In this document: positions 11,621 through 24,004 of the stretch, piece by piece
Layout of the letters: each line of letters begins with the position of its first letter
How positions within the stretch are numbered: position 1 is the first letter of the stretch
DNA from: Vanilla planifolia
Taxonomy: Eukaryota > Streptophyta > Magnoliopsida > Asparagales > Orchidaceae
Assembly: GCA_023846275.1 (NCBI GenBank)
Contig: CM043874.1
Coordinates: forward strand, 26,943,630-27,007,629
Direction of reading: 5' to 3'
DNA: 64,000 bases
The notes under the pieces: model-generated
What the model was told of the DNA's origin: nothing
Database searches by the model: none
The model's input: only the letters and a program-made list of their open reading frames with translations
Made by a program: the position numbers and the translations under genes

Positions 11621-12686
11621 TGCTGAAAGAGCTAGCTAACACACAAGTGGGATGTGGGGAGGGGGTGAATAGTGCTTTTTTGAATTCTTAAAAATGAATA
11701 AATATTGGTAACCAACATTATTGAACTAATTGATCTTTTGAAATCCTTCCTTAGTCTTTTAAGTATATCATTATTGAATAAGGAAATAACTAAACAAATA
11801 AGAACAAGTAGCATGTTAAGGTTCCTTACAACAATTTATATCTCAAACCCTTTACAACTAAAGTGGCACTATATCTAAAGAAAAGGTGAGATGTTAACAA
11901 ACTCATAATCAATAAGATGAAGAGAGTAAAATGACAAATATGTGGCACAAGAAAGCTTTGAGAATGCATTGTAAGTACAAGAAGCCATTTTAGAAGATGT
12001 AGAAATGTGTTCATCCATCTGTTTTAAGCTAAGAAAAACACTCCTATATATATCTTTGATTAGCCTTTCATTGTTTAAGGCAAGTCCAAAAGCTTTATTT
12101 ATCTTCTTGAAATAAGTAAACTAGTCGTTACAAATTTTGATGACTATTCAAACAAAAACAATCAATATATTATACTAGGGTGATAAGAAGATAAAGTTGA
12201 TTACCCTAGCAAAACACCTATTCAACCTTTACATTTTGGTTACTTAAGTTTATTGTACAACACTAATCATTATACTATATGATCTAAATTCTTAATGCTT
12301 CTCTACTTTTTAGAAATTCTTATTGTATGGTTATAAGTTCATTTAAGTGTGATATGTTCATTATTCATATTACAGATGATTGTCATTCTTAATAAGTGGA
12401 TTATCATTGTGTGATAATTTTTGTATGACTCACGAGTTTTTCTTGTATGATACAGGATTATAACATTGCAACATTAAGAAAAATAGGTAATTAACTTCAA
12501 ACTCATATCATATAACATATTGTATTCATATAACACAATTTTAACTTGCATTTTTCTAATAGTAGTCAGTCATCCAATATGTGTTAGTAGCCTACAAGTT
12601 CTATAATCTCATTTGTATACTACAACTTGATACATTAATTGGACAAAAGGTCCATAACTAATAGAATGTCAATTCTTAATACAACA
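11621..12686 (-). mobile_element. Isolated Copia LTR (Sirevirus-like)
   Basis: On the minus strand this runs from TGTTGTATTAAG (12686) to CTCTTTCAGCA (11621), about 1.07 kb, with the TG...CA ends of an LTR. Near its 3' end lies ACTATTCACCCCCTCCCC, a phrase typical of the U5 of Sirevirus-like Copia LTRs. No PBS follows and no internal region is attached. The flanking five bases do not match, so it is either a solo LTR with an eroded target duplication or an orphan from a broken element. It shares its first 130-150 bases with 745-895. Confidence 0.6.
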
Positions 12687-13158
12687 CCTATGCTTGATAT
12701 ATATATATATATATAGTACAAGATTATCATATGGATTACATACCTACAATATACTTCATTTTTGTTGTTTAAACTAATGTGCAATCATGTAGTAATATTG
12801 AAATGAGTTTTATCCATTCATAATCTTCATCATGACGTGATGAGAAGACAATGAGAAGGTGATTAGTATTCTTTAGGATGAGCAAAAATGCCAATTTTCA
12901 CACCAAAATGGCATGTCCAATGGTTATGGTATGCATCTATCTCTATTCAATTAAATTCAATTAAGCTTTTTGGTTTGTTTGTCCCCATGGTAGGTTTGGT
13001 GGTAGAGGCCTCTCAACAAAGCGTTTAACAAAATTGGACTTTAGAATAAGTTCAAAGCAGGGTCTTTGGATAGTAGGCACATTTTAATTAAATTTGAAAA
13101 AGAAGAAGATTTCTTAAGAAGTTGGCTTCACTAAATATAGAATATTGTAGACTTTTAA

Positions 13159-13638
13159 ATGAGGATATTCAAGTGCTATCCCAACTTTCATTTATACATT
13201 GAGCCTTCTCTAGCCTTAGTTTGGGTCTCCTTTGAATACTTACAAATTCATTTCTTTAACAAAATAGCCTTGTATTCCTTAGCATCAATAATTGGTAACC
13301 CTTTAAAGGTGGATGTTGCAACCTTAAACTTAAGTAGAGCAAGAGTGGTTAGTGTTTGTGTTGAAGTGGATTTAATTAAAGAATTGCCCAACCATATTAG
13401 GATTACAAAAAAGGACAATAATGCAAATGGGTTTTGGCAATATATAAAATATGATAATTTATCCAACTATTGCATAGTTTGTTATAAGCAGGGCAACACC
13501 TTACTTCAATGCAAATATAATAAAAAGGAATTTGCTGCACATGCACAACTAAAGTTTCTAAAAAATCCAATTAATTTGAATGAGCAGAACAATATTATTT
13601 TTGTACTTGTGAAGGAATCTAACAAAACAAACAGATAG
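13159..13638 (+). pseudogene. LINE ORF1, C-terminal part (DUF4283 plus zinc knuckle)
   Basis: The 159-codon frame carries LSRARVVSVCVEVDLIKELP, then GFWQYIKYDNLSNYC and CIVCYKQGNTLLQC. This is the standard layout of plant L1 ORF1 proteins: nucleic-acid-binding DUF4283 followed by a C-x2-C-x4-H-x4-C knuckle. The knuckle histidine is replaced by asparagine (GN instead of GH). The same protein is readable upstream, from about 12960 (VGG/EASQQSVNKIGL region and FEKEEDFLRSWLH), separated from this frame by stop codons. The ATG at 13159 is therefore an internal methionine. Confidence 0.7.
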
Positions 13639-14159
13639 TTGACATAAAACAAATCTTATAAGTCCCTAGTTTACATGCTCAATAAAAGCTAATCACATTG
13701 CTCTACACCAATGTAAGCTCATAATGTATTCATAAATAGTTTTCTAGCTCAGATGATACTTTAAATAAGAAATCAATCAAGGACATGCAAGTCACAAATA
13801 CCTTTAAAGAGATCAACAAGTAGTCTTAAAAAAGATTTTAGATAACTATGCTATCCTTAAAAAAATTTAAAGGAAGGACAATCATGGAAGCTTTGTATCT
13901 GATTTAGAAGAATTTTATGAAAGGTCTTAACAAAATTTTAACCTACAATCACTTAAGAATTTTAGTCACAACTTACTTGAAAGAGCAACAAATTATAAAT
14001 TAATGCAACTTGAACAAGATGGTTTTATTCCAATACAGAATGGGCTCTCAAAAATAAGGGCCAAGAAAGGATAAGAGAGTCAATATGCTCAAAATGGACA
14101 CATAGAACTGGATGGTCCTCACAAAATATAGATCAAACAATCACTATGGATAAATCCCT

Positions 14160-14760
14160 CACTTGGAATATTATAGGGGCCATAAATAGTCTCTCAACTT
14201 AGACATTTAATAAGTACCAACAAAATTATCTTAATTGCTCTCATGGAACCAAAATCTCACTACAACAAGTTGCCCGGCCTGCTAAATGATTATGGTTTAA
14301 ACATTATGTATGTAACTCATCCAATATGATATGGGTCATATGAAAAGGAAACATCCAATGTCAAACACTATGTGCATATGATTAACCAATTCACTTATTA
14401 AGAAAATAGAGGATTAAATGCTAGCTTGCTATACATTTGTCTATGCTAAATTTGCAAGGGTTAAAAGAATGACACTTTGACATAAAATGACTCAAAGTTT
14501 AGTTGAATTTAAAGGGCTATAGCTTATTAGAGGAGAATTCAATATAATTGCCTTTTGTGGATGAATATGAGGGCTCTTCCAATACTTGTCTGAAAGCAAT
14601 GAATAGATTTAAAGATTGTATCAACCAATGCCGCTTAAGAGATCTACCTTACAAAGGATGAGATTTCACATGGGTAGTAAAAAAGAAAGGAAATTTGGTT
14701 TGGAAAAGGCTAGATAGATTATTAATGAACCAATAACTAATAGATTACTTCCCTCTAGTA
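14160..14760 (+). pseudogene. LINE ORF2 endonuclease domain, decayed
   Basis: Frame fragments read LTWNIIGAINS at the beginning of the domain, FVYAKFARVKRM in the middle, then DEYEGSSNTCLKAMNRFKDC and LVWKRLDRLLMN near the end. These are the usual landmarks of the plant L1 endonuclease (SWN-x-RG at the start, VYA, and the W-K-RLDR block). They lie in more than one frame, so the domain is not translatable. Confidence 0.7.
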
Positions 14761-14879
14761 GTCATGCAACACTTATGCATAATAGCTTCTGACTACTTGT
14801 CATTATTACTTGTGATGTTTTAAATATATCAAAGGAATTTATAGTAGAGGATTTTGTCCTCAAAGAAATTACAAGTGCA

Positions 14880-15700
14880 AATTTGGCATTGATTCCAAAG
14901 AATGACACTCTTGAATCATTTAAGGATTTTTTATCAATATGCTTGTGTAACTCCATTAAAAAGCTCTTATACAAGCTATTGGTGAATAAACTCCATGCAT
15001 TACTCCTTAAAATTATTTCTCTTAAACAAATTTTCTTTATAAAAGGTGGAGATATCACAAAAAATATTTTACTTGCATAGGAATTGATCTCAATAAGAAA
15101 GTTAGAGGTAAGCATTGCATTGCCATGTAGATTTAAAAAATGCATTCAATAGTCTATCAGGGGAATGCTTATACAAAAGTCTAACCAAATTCAATTTCTC
15201 TAAGCAATTCATCAAGCTTATTAGGAACATCATGGGAAGCTCTTGGATATCCATCATGGTAAATGATGTCCTAAATAGATTCTACCAACCTTCTAGGATT
15301 CATAAGTAAGGAAATTCAATTTCTCCTTTATTGCTTATCTTGTCTATAGAGGTTTTTAATAGGGTTCTAAAAAACCTTATTATCAATGTCAAAGCCCTTC
15401 ACTTTGTATAATCAAAAGGATGTCTAATGATTACTCGCTTAGATTATGTTGATGATATCATTATATTTAGTAAAGGATAATTAAGATTAATTTCTTACAT
15501 TAGTAAAATTACAAGATGCTAAAAGCCTTCAATTCAACTAACGTAAGAGTAAATTAATTACTAACAAAAAAATGATGCCAAGCTAAAAAATAAAGTAAGC
15601 ATAAAAGTTGGCTTCAAGCATGGCTCCTTTTCACCTTAAGCAATGGTAGGAAAAAATCATATATTTTTTTAGCAAATGTTAAACAAATTGTTATTAAAAA
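14880..15700 (+). pseudogene. LINE ORF2 reverse transcriptase domain, decayed
   Basis: Readable blocks in order: ALIPKNDTLESFKDFLSICL, HVDLKNAFNSLSGECLYKSL, RNIMGSSWISIMVNDVLN, and LDYVDDIIIFSKG near 15440. They correspond to the L1 reverse-transcriptase motifs. The active-site box is YVDD rather than the usual Y/FADD, and the blocks lie in different frames. Confidence 0.75.
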
Positions 15701-16756
15701 TGGTTAGATGGAAAAAGAAAATTACTTTCCATGAGTGAAGGATTGATTTTAGTAAGACATGTCCTAGCCTCAATTCCAACATTTCACTAATGACAATTAA
15801 CCCATCATTGCAAACCCTTGGCAAAGCATAAAAAATAATAAATAGATTCTTTTAGAAAGATATTAACAATATCCATAAACATCACTAGTCTACATGGGAT
15901 AAAATCTTTACTTTTACATAGGAAAATGGGTTAGGCCTTAAAAAACTCAAGGACATTATGACTACCTTCTCCACCAAGCTGAAGTGGAAGCTTTCAAATG
16001 ACAAATCACTCTAAGCTAATTACATGGAAGGTAAATAGCTAAAAGGTAGTAAAAATGATAATAATTTTGGCATTTAGAAGTGTATAGGAGGTATTATGAA
16101 TTTAGTGATAGATAATTCAAAGTTTTGCACCAAGATTGGATCTTGTATCTAGAATCTTACAATATATGGTAAGCTTAACTTACACTCTACATGGAATACT
16201 ATCAGAAACAAGTATCTCATTTTGAAGTCTAAAAAGATTATTTGGAATTATAGATTCCTATCAAAGTCTTTGTTCAGGTATGGAGAATCCTAAAAAAATT
16301 ACTTCTTTTTAGAGCAATTAGAGAAACTAAATTTTTAGTTGGCCTCTAAATTGTCTCAATGTCCTAATGAGGATTTCTTGAATCATATTTTTATTTTCTA
16401 TGAATTGAAAATAAGGTGTGGTATTTTTTTACCAACATATTGAAAATTTAGTAAGAAAAGTAGTGCAACATATAAGATATATTTCATAGCTGGTGGTAGT
16501 AAGTTGATAAAACTTAACAATAAGCGAAGTTCTTCATATCCTGTCTTTGATAATATGCTGAAGCATTTGGAAGGCCATCAATCCTAAAATGTATGAAGAA
16601 ATAAGCCAATTATACATGAACATTATAATCAACATTATCTATAGCTATTACAGCACATTCAAATGTTTTTCTCTCATGTGAATATCTTAGGACCTAATTC
16701 TGGTACAACTAGGCTTAATCCCTCTATTCAAGTTTATGTAGTTTAGAACATGTAAA

Positions 16757-17200
16757 TTGGCTACTTGGATCTCACCACTTACTAACAAAATTATGCTAAA
16801 TTTTCATGTTCTAATAAGAAGCAAGAGTAAGTTATCAAAATCTGGTGGAATCATCCATGATCACAAAGATAATATAGTAGAAGCTTTTGTCTTTTTCATT
16901 GAAAAAAGCTTAGTAATGAAAGCAACAAATCTTGCTATTATCAAAGGTTAGTTAATGTGCAAGATTAATAAAACTACAATGGTTGTGATTGATTTAGACT
17001 GTATTACATTGCTCAAAATGATTCAAATGCATCAAAGAATCCATTGGAAATTTGCCAAATATATTCAACAAATTAAACAAGAGTTAGAAGCAATTAAGGT
17101 TGATTGGAAATTCATTCACAAAGTGAGAAAAAGAGTGGTTAGAAGATTCATAAAAATGGTTGTTAGAATACATGCATATGAGAATTTTATAACATTCTAG
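16757..17200 (+). pseudogene. LINE 3' RNase H domain, split into two frames
   Basis: The two consecutive frames (16757-16951 and 16955-17200) read KSGGIIHDHKDNIVEAFVFF and then VVIDLDCITLLKMI. They match the GAGGVIRDHNG-type start and the DSK-type strand of the RNase H domain that plant L1 elements carry at their 3' end. The frames are divided by a single in-frame stop around 16950. Confidence 0.65.
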
Positions 17201-17220
17201 CACATTTGTAGAGCCTTAAT

Positions 17221-17949
17221 GAATATGGATAAAGCTCACTTATTATGCATGTGAACATCATACAAATATGATGCCTAGTTGTTTTAGAATGACTATGATA
17301 TGATGCTAAATATTGAGGGTTTTTTTTATCATTACAAAAATAAAACACACAAAGATCTTCCATACTATACCATATGAAATTTTAAGTTCATATTCTAAAG
17401 CCTTCTCATTACTAAAAATTTGGACCATAGATCTTATATAACAAGTTCAATTAAATATCATCACAAAACAATTGAATTGTAGATGTATTGTTCAGATTAT
17501 GATTGTACTTGATTGATAGCCATTTCATTCTAATATGGAAGTGGAGTGGCTACTATTTACATATAGCACCTATTATAGCATAGAAATTTATCTAGCTTAA
17601 TGATTAGCCAAATACATTCACATATAATAAAGTTAGCTCACTCAAATTGATGTCACAAACAAAATCTCTAGACTTTTACAATTCTCAAATTGTGTACTAT
17701 ACATTATACTCTCTAGATCAAATTAGGTCAATATGATAATTAAATCATCATAAGCACTTCATTTGATTAGAAGTATATTAGACTTCTATGACAATCACTC
17801 CCAATGATATATATCGCAATCTATGATTTCACAAATGTTTTTGTATGATAAGAAATTTTAAAGTGCATGAAAACTTGTACTATGCTAAACTTGGGCTATA
17901 ATTTTCATATTTTAAATAATATATATCTAGTTTTTATAAAACAAATAAA
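17221..17949. other. Unassigned spacer between LINE and Copia LTR
   Basis: It does not align by eye with the corresponding low-coordinate part of the other Copia LTR (24005-25015). It may be LINE 3' untranslated sequence followed by LTR sequence diverged beyond recognition. Confidence 0.3.
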
Positions 17950-19180
17950 AAAATTAATAATGATGCAGTAATTAGTTAACCTAGACTCAAAAAGATAGTC
18001 ATACACTTAAGACGAACCTATCGTAGTAGTATAACAACTTTGTATTAGATTTGTTCTAAATATGTTATAGAATGTAATATACATGTGTGTTATTAAGATT
18101 GCTATTATATGTTTTTGTAGACCAACAAGTTTAAAGCTTAACAAATGATTGATCATTCTCATACTATATGAATACCATATTTGTATGACACTATGAATGC
18201 ATTTCTTAATTAGTTTTAGTTTTTAATGATAAGAAATGGATCTTATAGATATGATATTTTACTTTGTATAATATAATATATTCAATGTTAGTACATAAAG
18301 TAGAGCTTGGTAATCATATAAGGAATATTGTGTGAAGACTATGATATAATAACATGATATAATTGTTTCAGTATAATATATTAATGGTTATATCCAATTA
18401 TAATAATTTTTATCTATATTACAAACTTTGAAATGAGGTAATTAGTATTCTCGCATGAAGGAAGCTTTGTACTTATTTAATGCTAGTAAAAACTTAAGGA
18501 ATAGATGACACATGTACAAAGTTGTTATCTTGTATAATCAAGTTTGTACTTCTAAATCTAGGTCCAAATGATGGTCACATTTGTACAATGACGATGTTGT
18601 ACCTACGATGCCATGACAAGTTCAAACCTCAATTATAGCTTTAATCCTAAATGTATATCATAAAAATATGATCTTATGTATTGTATTTTATGATTATTAG
18701 GTAATAAAGAATATAACTTGTTTTAAGTTTGATTTTATTATCTTAAGACTTAAATTTTTCCTAAAATTATTTGTAATGATATTTTTATTTGTTAATGCAA
18801 TGCTTGGGGATTAAATGCAATTCTATAAGCTTTATATCAAAAAACATGATTTAACAAAGTAATCCATATAATGAGTGATTTCTAAGTACTACTTTTGCAA
18901 GGATAAAGGTCTAATAATCTACATCAGGTAATGTAGGTAATGTCTAACTCCATGTGGATTATCCTCCCCATAAAAAGTTTTTCTTCATTACTCCATATTT
19001 TGTAAGTTGAATCATCTTTAACCAAGATCTTTTAAGATCATCTAATTTCTAATTACATTACTCTTACTCCATTCAACATTCTTGATGTTCATAATCTAAA
19101 GCTACATGTATACAAAAAACAGAAGCATCCATTAGTAACTAAAAACCTTGGTTTTGTGATCATTATCCCTAAATGTATAG
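17950..19180 (-). repeat. 3' LTR of the Copia fossil (partial)
   Basis: This aligns by eye with 25020-26215. Shared phrases include AATTAGTTAACCTA followed by ACTCAAAAAGATA, TCCATGTGGATTA with CCCCATAAA, and a GTGATCAT close to the outer end. The lower-coordinate third of the other LTR has no visible counterpart here. Divergence is high, many mutations per hundred bases. Confidence 0.7.
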
Positions 19181-19181
19181 T

Positions 19182-19193
19182 AATCTCTCCCTT
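19182..19193 (-). other. Polypurine tract of the Copia fossil
   Basis: Minus-strand AAGGGAGAGATT, preceded by TGATCATC, sits directly beside the 3' LTR. It closely resembles the AAGGGGGAGATTG tract that primes plus-strand synthesis in many plant Copia elements. Confidence 0.7.
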
Positions 19194-22181
19194 GATGATC
19201 ATAAAACTTTTGCTACAAAAAGGATATTATAATTAGGAACAAAGAACATCAACTAGAAAAATATTGAAATGAATTTATCTGAACGAGGGTTCTTTCATTT
19301 TGTTTTAGCATACTATTTTTATACTTAATGTAAAACAACATAATAATATACATTAGAACATGTAAAAATAAAGAAATATATGTAGTTAAAGCATTTTCAA
19401 CCAGCTCCTCCTAAATTTATATCTAACTTAACAATAAAGGGCAAGAAATAAAGTCACATTCTTAATAAAGTTAGCTTATAATATAAAGGTACATAAATCT
19501 AAATTCCAACACTCTCTACTTTAAATACATGAATTCTAGCATTAGTTTTCCTTTTTTCTTGTAACCACTCAAAGGGGCTAAGAACGCTTAATAATAGTCT
19601 TAACTAAATAAAGGTCTAAGATGACAAGTGCTTGGTTAAAATGTTCACTAGCTAATCATAAGATGAAACAAAGACCAAAGAAATGTCTTGCTTCTCTACT
19701 TGCTCTCCAATGAAATGATATCTAATCTTAATATGCTTAGTGCATGAATAATGAACTAGATTATTTGTCAAATAAATTACATTAACATTATCACAAAATA
19801 CTAGAATGTTTATAAAGCTTAAACAATGATCTTCCAATTATTGTTTAATCCATAGGACTTCGGCAACACAACTTTTTGTAGTAATGTACTTAGCTTTTGT
19901 GGTAGACAATACAACATAGTTATGCTTGCAAGTTGCCCAGAAAAAAAAAGAGATCTACCAAGTAGTTAACACATTCTAGATCAGCTCTTTCTATCAATTT
20001 TACTACCAAAAAAATTAGCATTATGTAAGCATTCAAATCAAATCTTTGTTCATTTATGGGATACCAAAATATTAGTGATTTGGTGTCAATTAGATATTTA
20101 AAAATGCATTTTACAACTTAGGGATGAGATTCCTAAGGAATTTCTTAGAATTCGGTACAAAAACTAATACTAAACACTATATTTATTCTAATTAAATAAA
20201 ATGTAATAATGAACCAATTATTATTCTATGCATTTTTATGTAAATAGATTTTCAGCTTTATCCTTATCTAAATTAGTACTTGATTTTATAGGATTCTTCC
20301 TTTGCTTCATATTTTCAAATCAAAATCTTTTAAGAAGATCTATTAAGTGCTTGGTTTGTGAGTTAATATTCCTTCAATATTTTGCTTAACATGGAGTCAT
20401 TGAAAGAAACCCAAGTCACTTATCATACTCATCTCAAACTCCATCATTAATTTAACGAACCTTTCACACATCTTAGCATGTGCTGCTCCAAATACTATGT
20501 CCATGCTAATTAATGTCCATAATAATTCAAAAATTAATAAAATATGATCTCCTTTTCTTCTTAAAAAACCATTTTAATAAGAAACTTGCATTATCTTCCA
20601 TATTATACTCTTGTGGTTTGCCTTAGTTCATATAGAGCTTTCTTTAGTATGTAAACATGAATTCTTGACTTCTATTTGATATAATTTGAAACCTTCATAG
20701 CATGTATATGCAAGTAGAATTCTTATTGCCTCAAGATGTGTCTTTAAAGAAAAGGTCTATTCCACATTAATTTCCTCTATCAGACCATAATCTTTTGTTA
20801 CAATCTTATATTATTTTTAATTACATCTCTATTCTCATCTAACTTGTTCTTAAACACTCATTTAGTACCACTGATGGGTTGATCATTAGGTCTAAGAACT
20901 AGGTCATACACTTCATTTCTTTTAAATTATTTTAGTTCTTCATTAATTGCAACTATCTATGACTCATCATTAAAAGAATCATCAATTGAAGTAGGCTTAA
21001 AACATGAAACAATTGCTACATTATTGATGGAATTTCTAGTCTTAACTTTTTCACTTATTTCTCCTATTACTAACTCTTTTAGATGATCTCTAAAAAACTT
21101 TAATTCATAACATTTTTATTCTCATCCTCTATTATTTCTTTTCCTTTCTTGAGTTTCTCTATGGGTTCATCCTAAAAGCTTAAATCTTCTAATTTATTTA
21201 ATTGGTCAAGTGAGGGCTGGCTATATGAATTTTTAGACAACATTTCATCAAATGTCACATCAATGCTCTCTTCTACAACTAAGTTTTCTTTGAAAACTTT
21301 ATAAGCTTTTTTGTTCATAGAATATCCTAGAAAGATACCTTCATTAGATTTGGGATTAAAACTTGTCTAAGTTATTCTTCCCATTCAAACCATGAAGATG
21401 TGAAATCTTCCACTTCCTATTTTTTAAAATTTTATAAAATGAACATTAAGCAATGGTCTTCTAAGGACTTTATTCAACACATAGCACATTATATTGATAA
21501 CTTCAACCCAAAAAATAGTTATTCATTCAGTATGCACTTAGATGCTTCTACCAATAACCTATTCTTTTTCTTAACTATCCCATTTTGTTGGTCTTAAGAG
21601 AAGAGAATGTATGATAAATTCCATGAAGACTACAATTAGAAAATAATTCATTCTTAAACTCTACACTATTATCACTTCTAATTGATTCAAGTGACATATC
21701 ATGTTCCTTTTCTAAGTTAGTAACTAAATGCACAAATTTCTCAAATGTCTCATTCTTTTTTCTTAAGAATAATACTAATTTGAACCTTGAATAATCATCT
21801 AAAACAATAAGTCCATCTCTTCCCTCCCAAGCTTTATGGATAGATTGGTCAAAATAAATCTAAATGTAAAAATTTAAAAAGGTTTTCTAATAGAGATCTT
21901 CTTCTTAGTTTAAATGAAGATTTTGATTTTTCAAATGAGCAAGGTCTACAAAAATGTTCATCACTCCAATGAATACTAGGTAGACCTCTCAGTAGGTCAT
22001 ACATAATCATTTTTCTAAGTGATGATTTACTTATATGGCATAATCTCTTATTCCATAGATTTCAACTAATATCATAAGATGGGAGGCATCTTAAGCCACT
22101 ATATTCAACAATATGCAAATTAAAAATATAAGTGTTAGTCTTCTTATGTGTAATGATGAATGAAACATTACTTCTCATAAT

Positions 22182-22466
22182 TCATTCATTAGAGTTAAAT
22201 GTAAAGAAAAATCTTGAATCACATAATTGGCTTATGCTTAAAAGGTTGTATCTTAAATCATGAACTAAAAGGAACTTTCTTGCTAAGGTGTAAGAGTTTC
22301 CAACGATTTCTATTTTAATCACTTTCTCAACGAAATTGTCACCAAGTGTAACCTTACATCCATCATGTCCTCTTAAGTGAATGAATATTGAAGGATTTCT
22401 AACCATGTGTCTTAAGCATCCACCATTAAGATACCACACATGTTTCCAATCCTTGAAGGAAGGCAT
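22182..22466 (-). mobile_element. Copia GAG-pre-integrase segment (part of the fossil)
   Basis: A 94-codon open stretch with WYLNGGCLRHM at its beginning and HDLRYNLLSISQLCDSRF at its end, the landmarks of the Copia GAG-pre-integrase domain next to the protease. It is one of the few long open stretches left in this element and is not an independent gene. Confidence 0.8.
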
Positions 22467-23990
22467 GCCTATAAAAGAAAATAGAAGGTTAACTTTAAGG
22501 ACCCATATTTTTTTGGGTCCACACGTCTTATTGTTAACATGATTTAGCTATCTTTTTGAATCTTACAATTCTAGGAATCATGTAATTAACATTCTTGTCA
22601 ATTCTACAAGGAGATGCTATATAACCAATCTTCATGTAGTAATTATACTTAATTCTTTTGACATATGAAACAATATAAGAGTTATCACTTTGAGTTCTAT
22701 AAAAAGATGTAATGCAATGTGAATGTATAATTTTTAATTCATTTAATTCACTTGTTAACATTGTATTTGTAATTATCATTACTTATCATTTCATCTTTTT
22801 ATAACTTTCATTTATTGTTGATAGTTTGCATTTTTTTTATTTAAATATTCATAGAGTCTCTCAAGTAATATTCATATTCTCTAATGTTATTTTGAAGCTA
22901 ATTTTTTATGCTTTACACATACTTTAATGTATTATTCTTCATGATCAATATTTAAAGATGAAGAAGAGGTGGAGCATACCTCATCATTGATTGAAGTGTC
23001 ATAATGGCTATCATTTGTCATAAGGCAAATCAAGCTTTCCTTCTTTTCTTCCTTACTAGATGTAGAGCTATTCAAATCACTCTAGGATATCTTCATTGCC
23101 TTCTTTTTCTTTTTCTTCTTATTATCACTTAATTTTCTCCTTGTATAAGAGAAAGTTAGTCTGAATGTGTCCCAACATTTTGCATTCATGATGTTGTTCC
23201 CTCTAGTTGTATCATCTTTGTTTTTGGCTTCTTATCTCAAATAAACCTTCTTCCAACATTATGTTTATTATATAATCTTGATAAGGCTTTGGAAATAAGA
23301 GTTAACTTGAAATTAATGAGTTGGAATTCGAGGTAGAATTAGCCACCAAAGCAAGTGGTTCCACTTTTTTCTTTTCAATCTTCCTGACAATTTCCATTTC
23401 ATTCTTAAGGAGCTCACAAAGTAGTTCATCTAGTGACAATACTAAAATGTACTTTGTTGCCTTTAAAGTTATCACTTATTGATCATATTGCTATGGGAGC
23501 ACACATAATTTTATGTACCTATTCAAACATGGTAAATTCTTTTCTAATATTAGATAATCTATTGATAATATTTATGTAGCAAGTAAACATAGATTTGATA
23601 TTTTTATCAGGATTCATTTTGAATAGCTCATACTCATATTAGTTTTAATCTCCTTGACTTGAGATGTAACTTTATAAGCTCAAGCTTAGACCAATTTTCA
23701 TGAGTTGTATTAAGCCTCATGATACAATTATATTCAAATGTAGATAAAGACAATACAAAATGTTCATGACTCAAGAGTTTAAATGCACTTTATGCTTTTT
23801 CTTGAGGGTGAATTCACTAAGTTTCTGGTCTCAATTTTCACCATTTATTAATTTAGTTAGAAAAACAAATGGATGTTCAAACAACGCATACTTCTAGATT
23901 AACTAAATCTAAAATCAAATATATTTGATTTTTCTATTATAAATAATATTTACCTTTGAATAAAGATGATTGATGTGAAGATGAAACCTT

Positions 23991-24002
23991 GCTCTAATAC
24001 CA
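23991..24002 (-). other. Primer binding site of the Copia fossil (initiator-Met tRNA)
   Basis: Minus-strand TGGTATTAGAGC, followed by AAGGTTTCATCTTC, matches the canonical TGGTATCAGAGC in 11 of 12 bases. It fixes the orientation and the inner edge of the 5' LTR. Confidence 0.85.
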
Positions 24003-24004
24003 CT

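Larger units (their letters stand above)
12700..17220 (+). mobile_element. L1-type LINE, near full length, inactive
   Basis: The parts occur in the order of a plant L1: ORF1 with DUF4283 and zinc knuckle (about 12960-13640), apurinic-type endonuclease (about 14160-14760), reverse transcriptase (about 14880-15700), zf-RVT region (about 16150-16430) and RNase H (about 16750-17200). Every part is on the plus strand, but the second ORF changes frame and has stops many times, so it makes no functional protein. The 5' end is placed just after the Copia LTR at 12686, and the 3' end after the RNase H remnant. No clear poly-A tail or target duplication was found. Confidence 0.8.

Noticed and set aside
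17221-17949. Interpretation as the missing inner third of the Copia 3' LTR
   Set aside because: It does not align by eye with 24005-25015.
11621-19180. Idea that the LTR at 11621-12686 is the continuation of the Copia 3' LTR split by the LINE
   Set aside because: The summed length would exceed the 5' LTR and the two sequences do not align with it. It is a separate, related-looking LTR.
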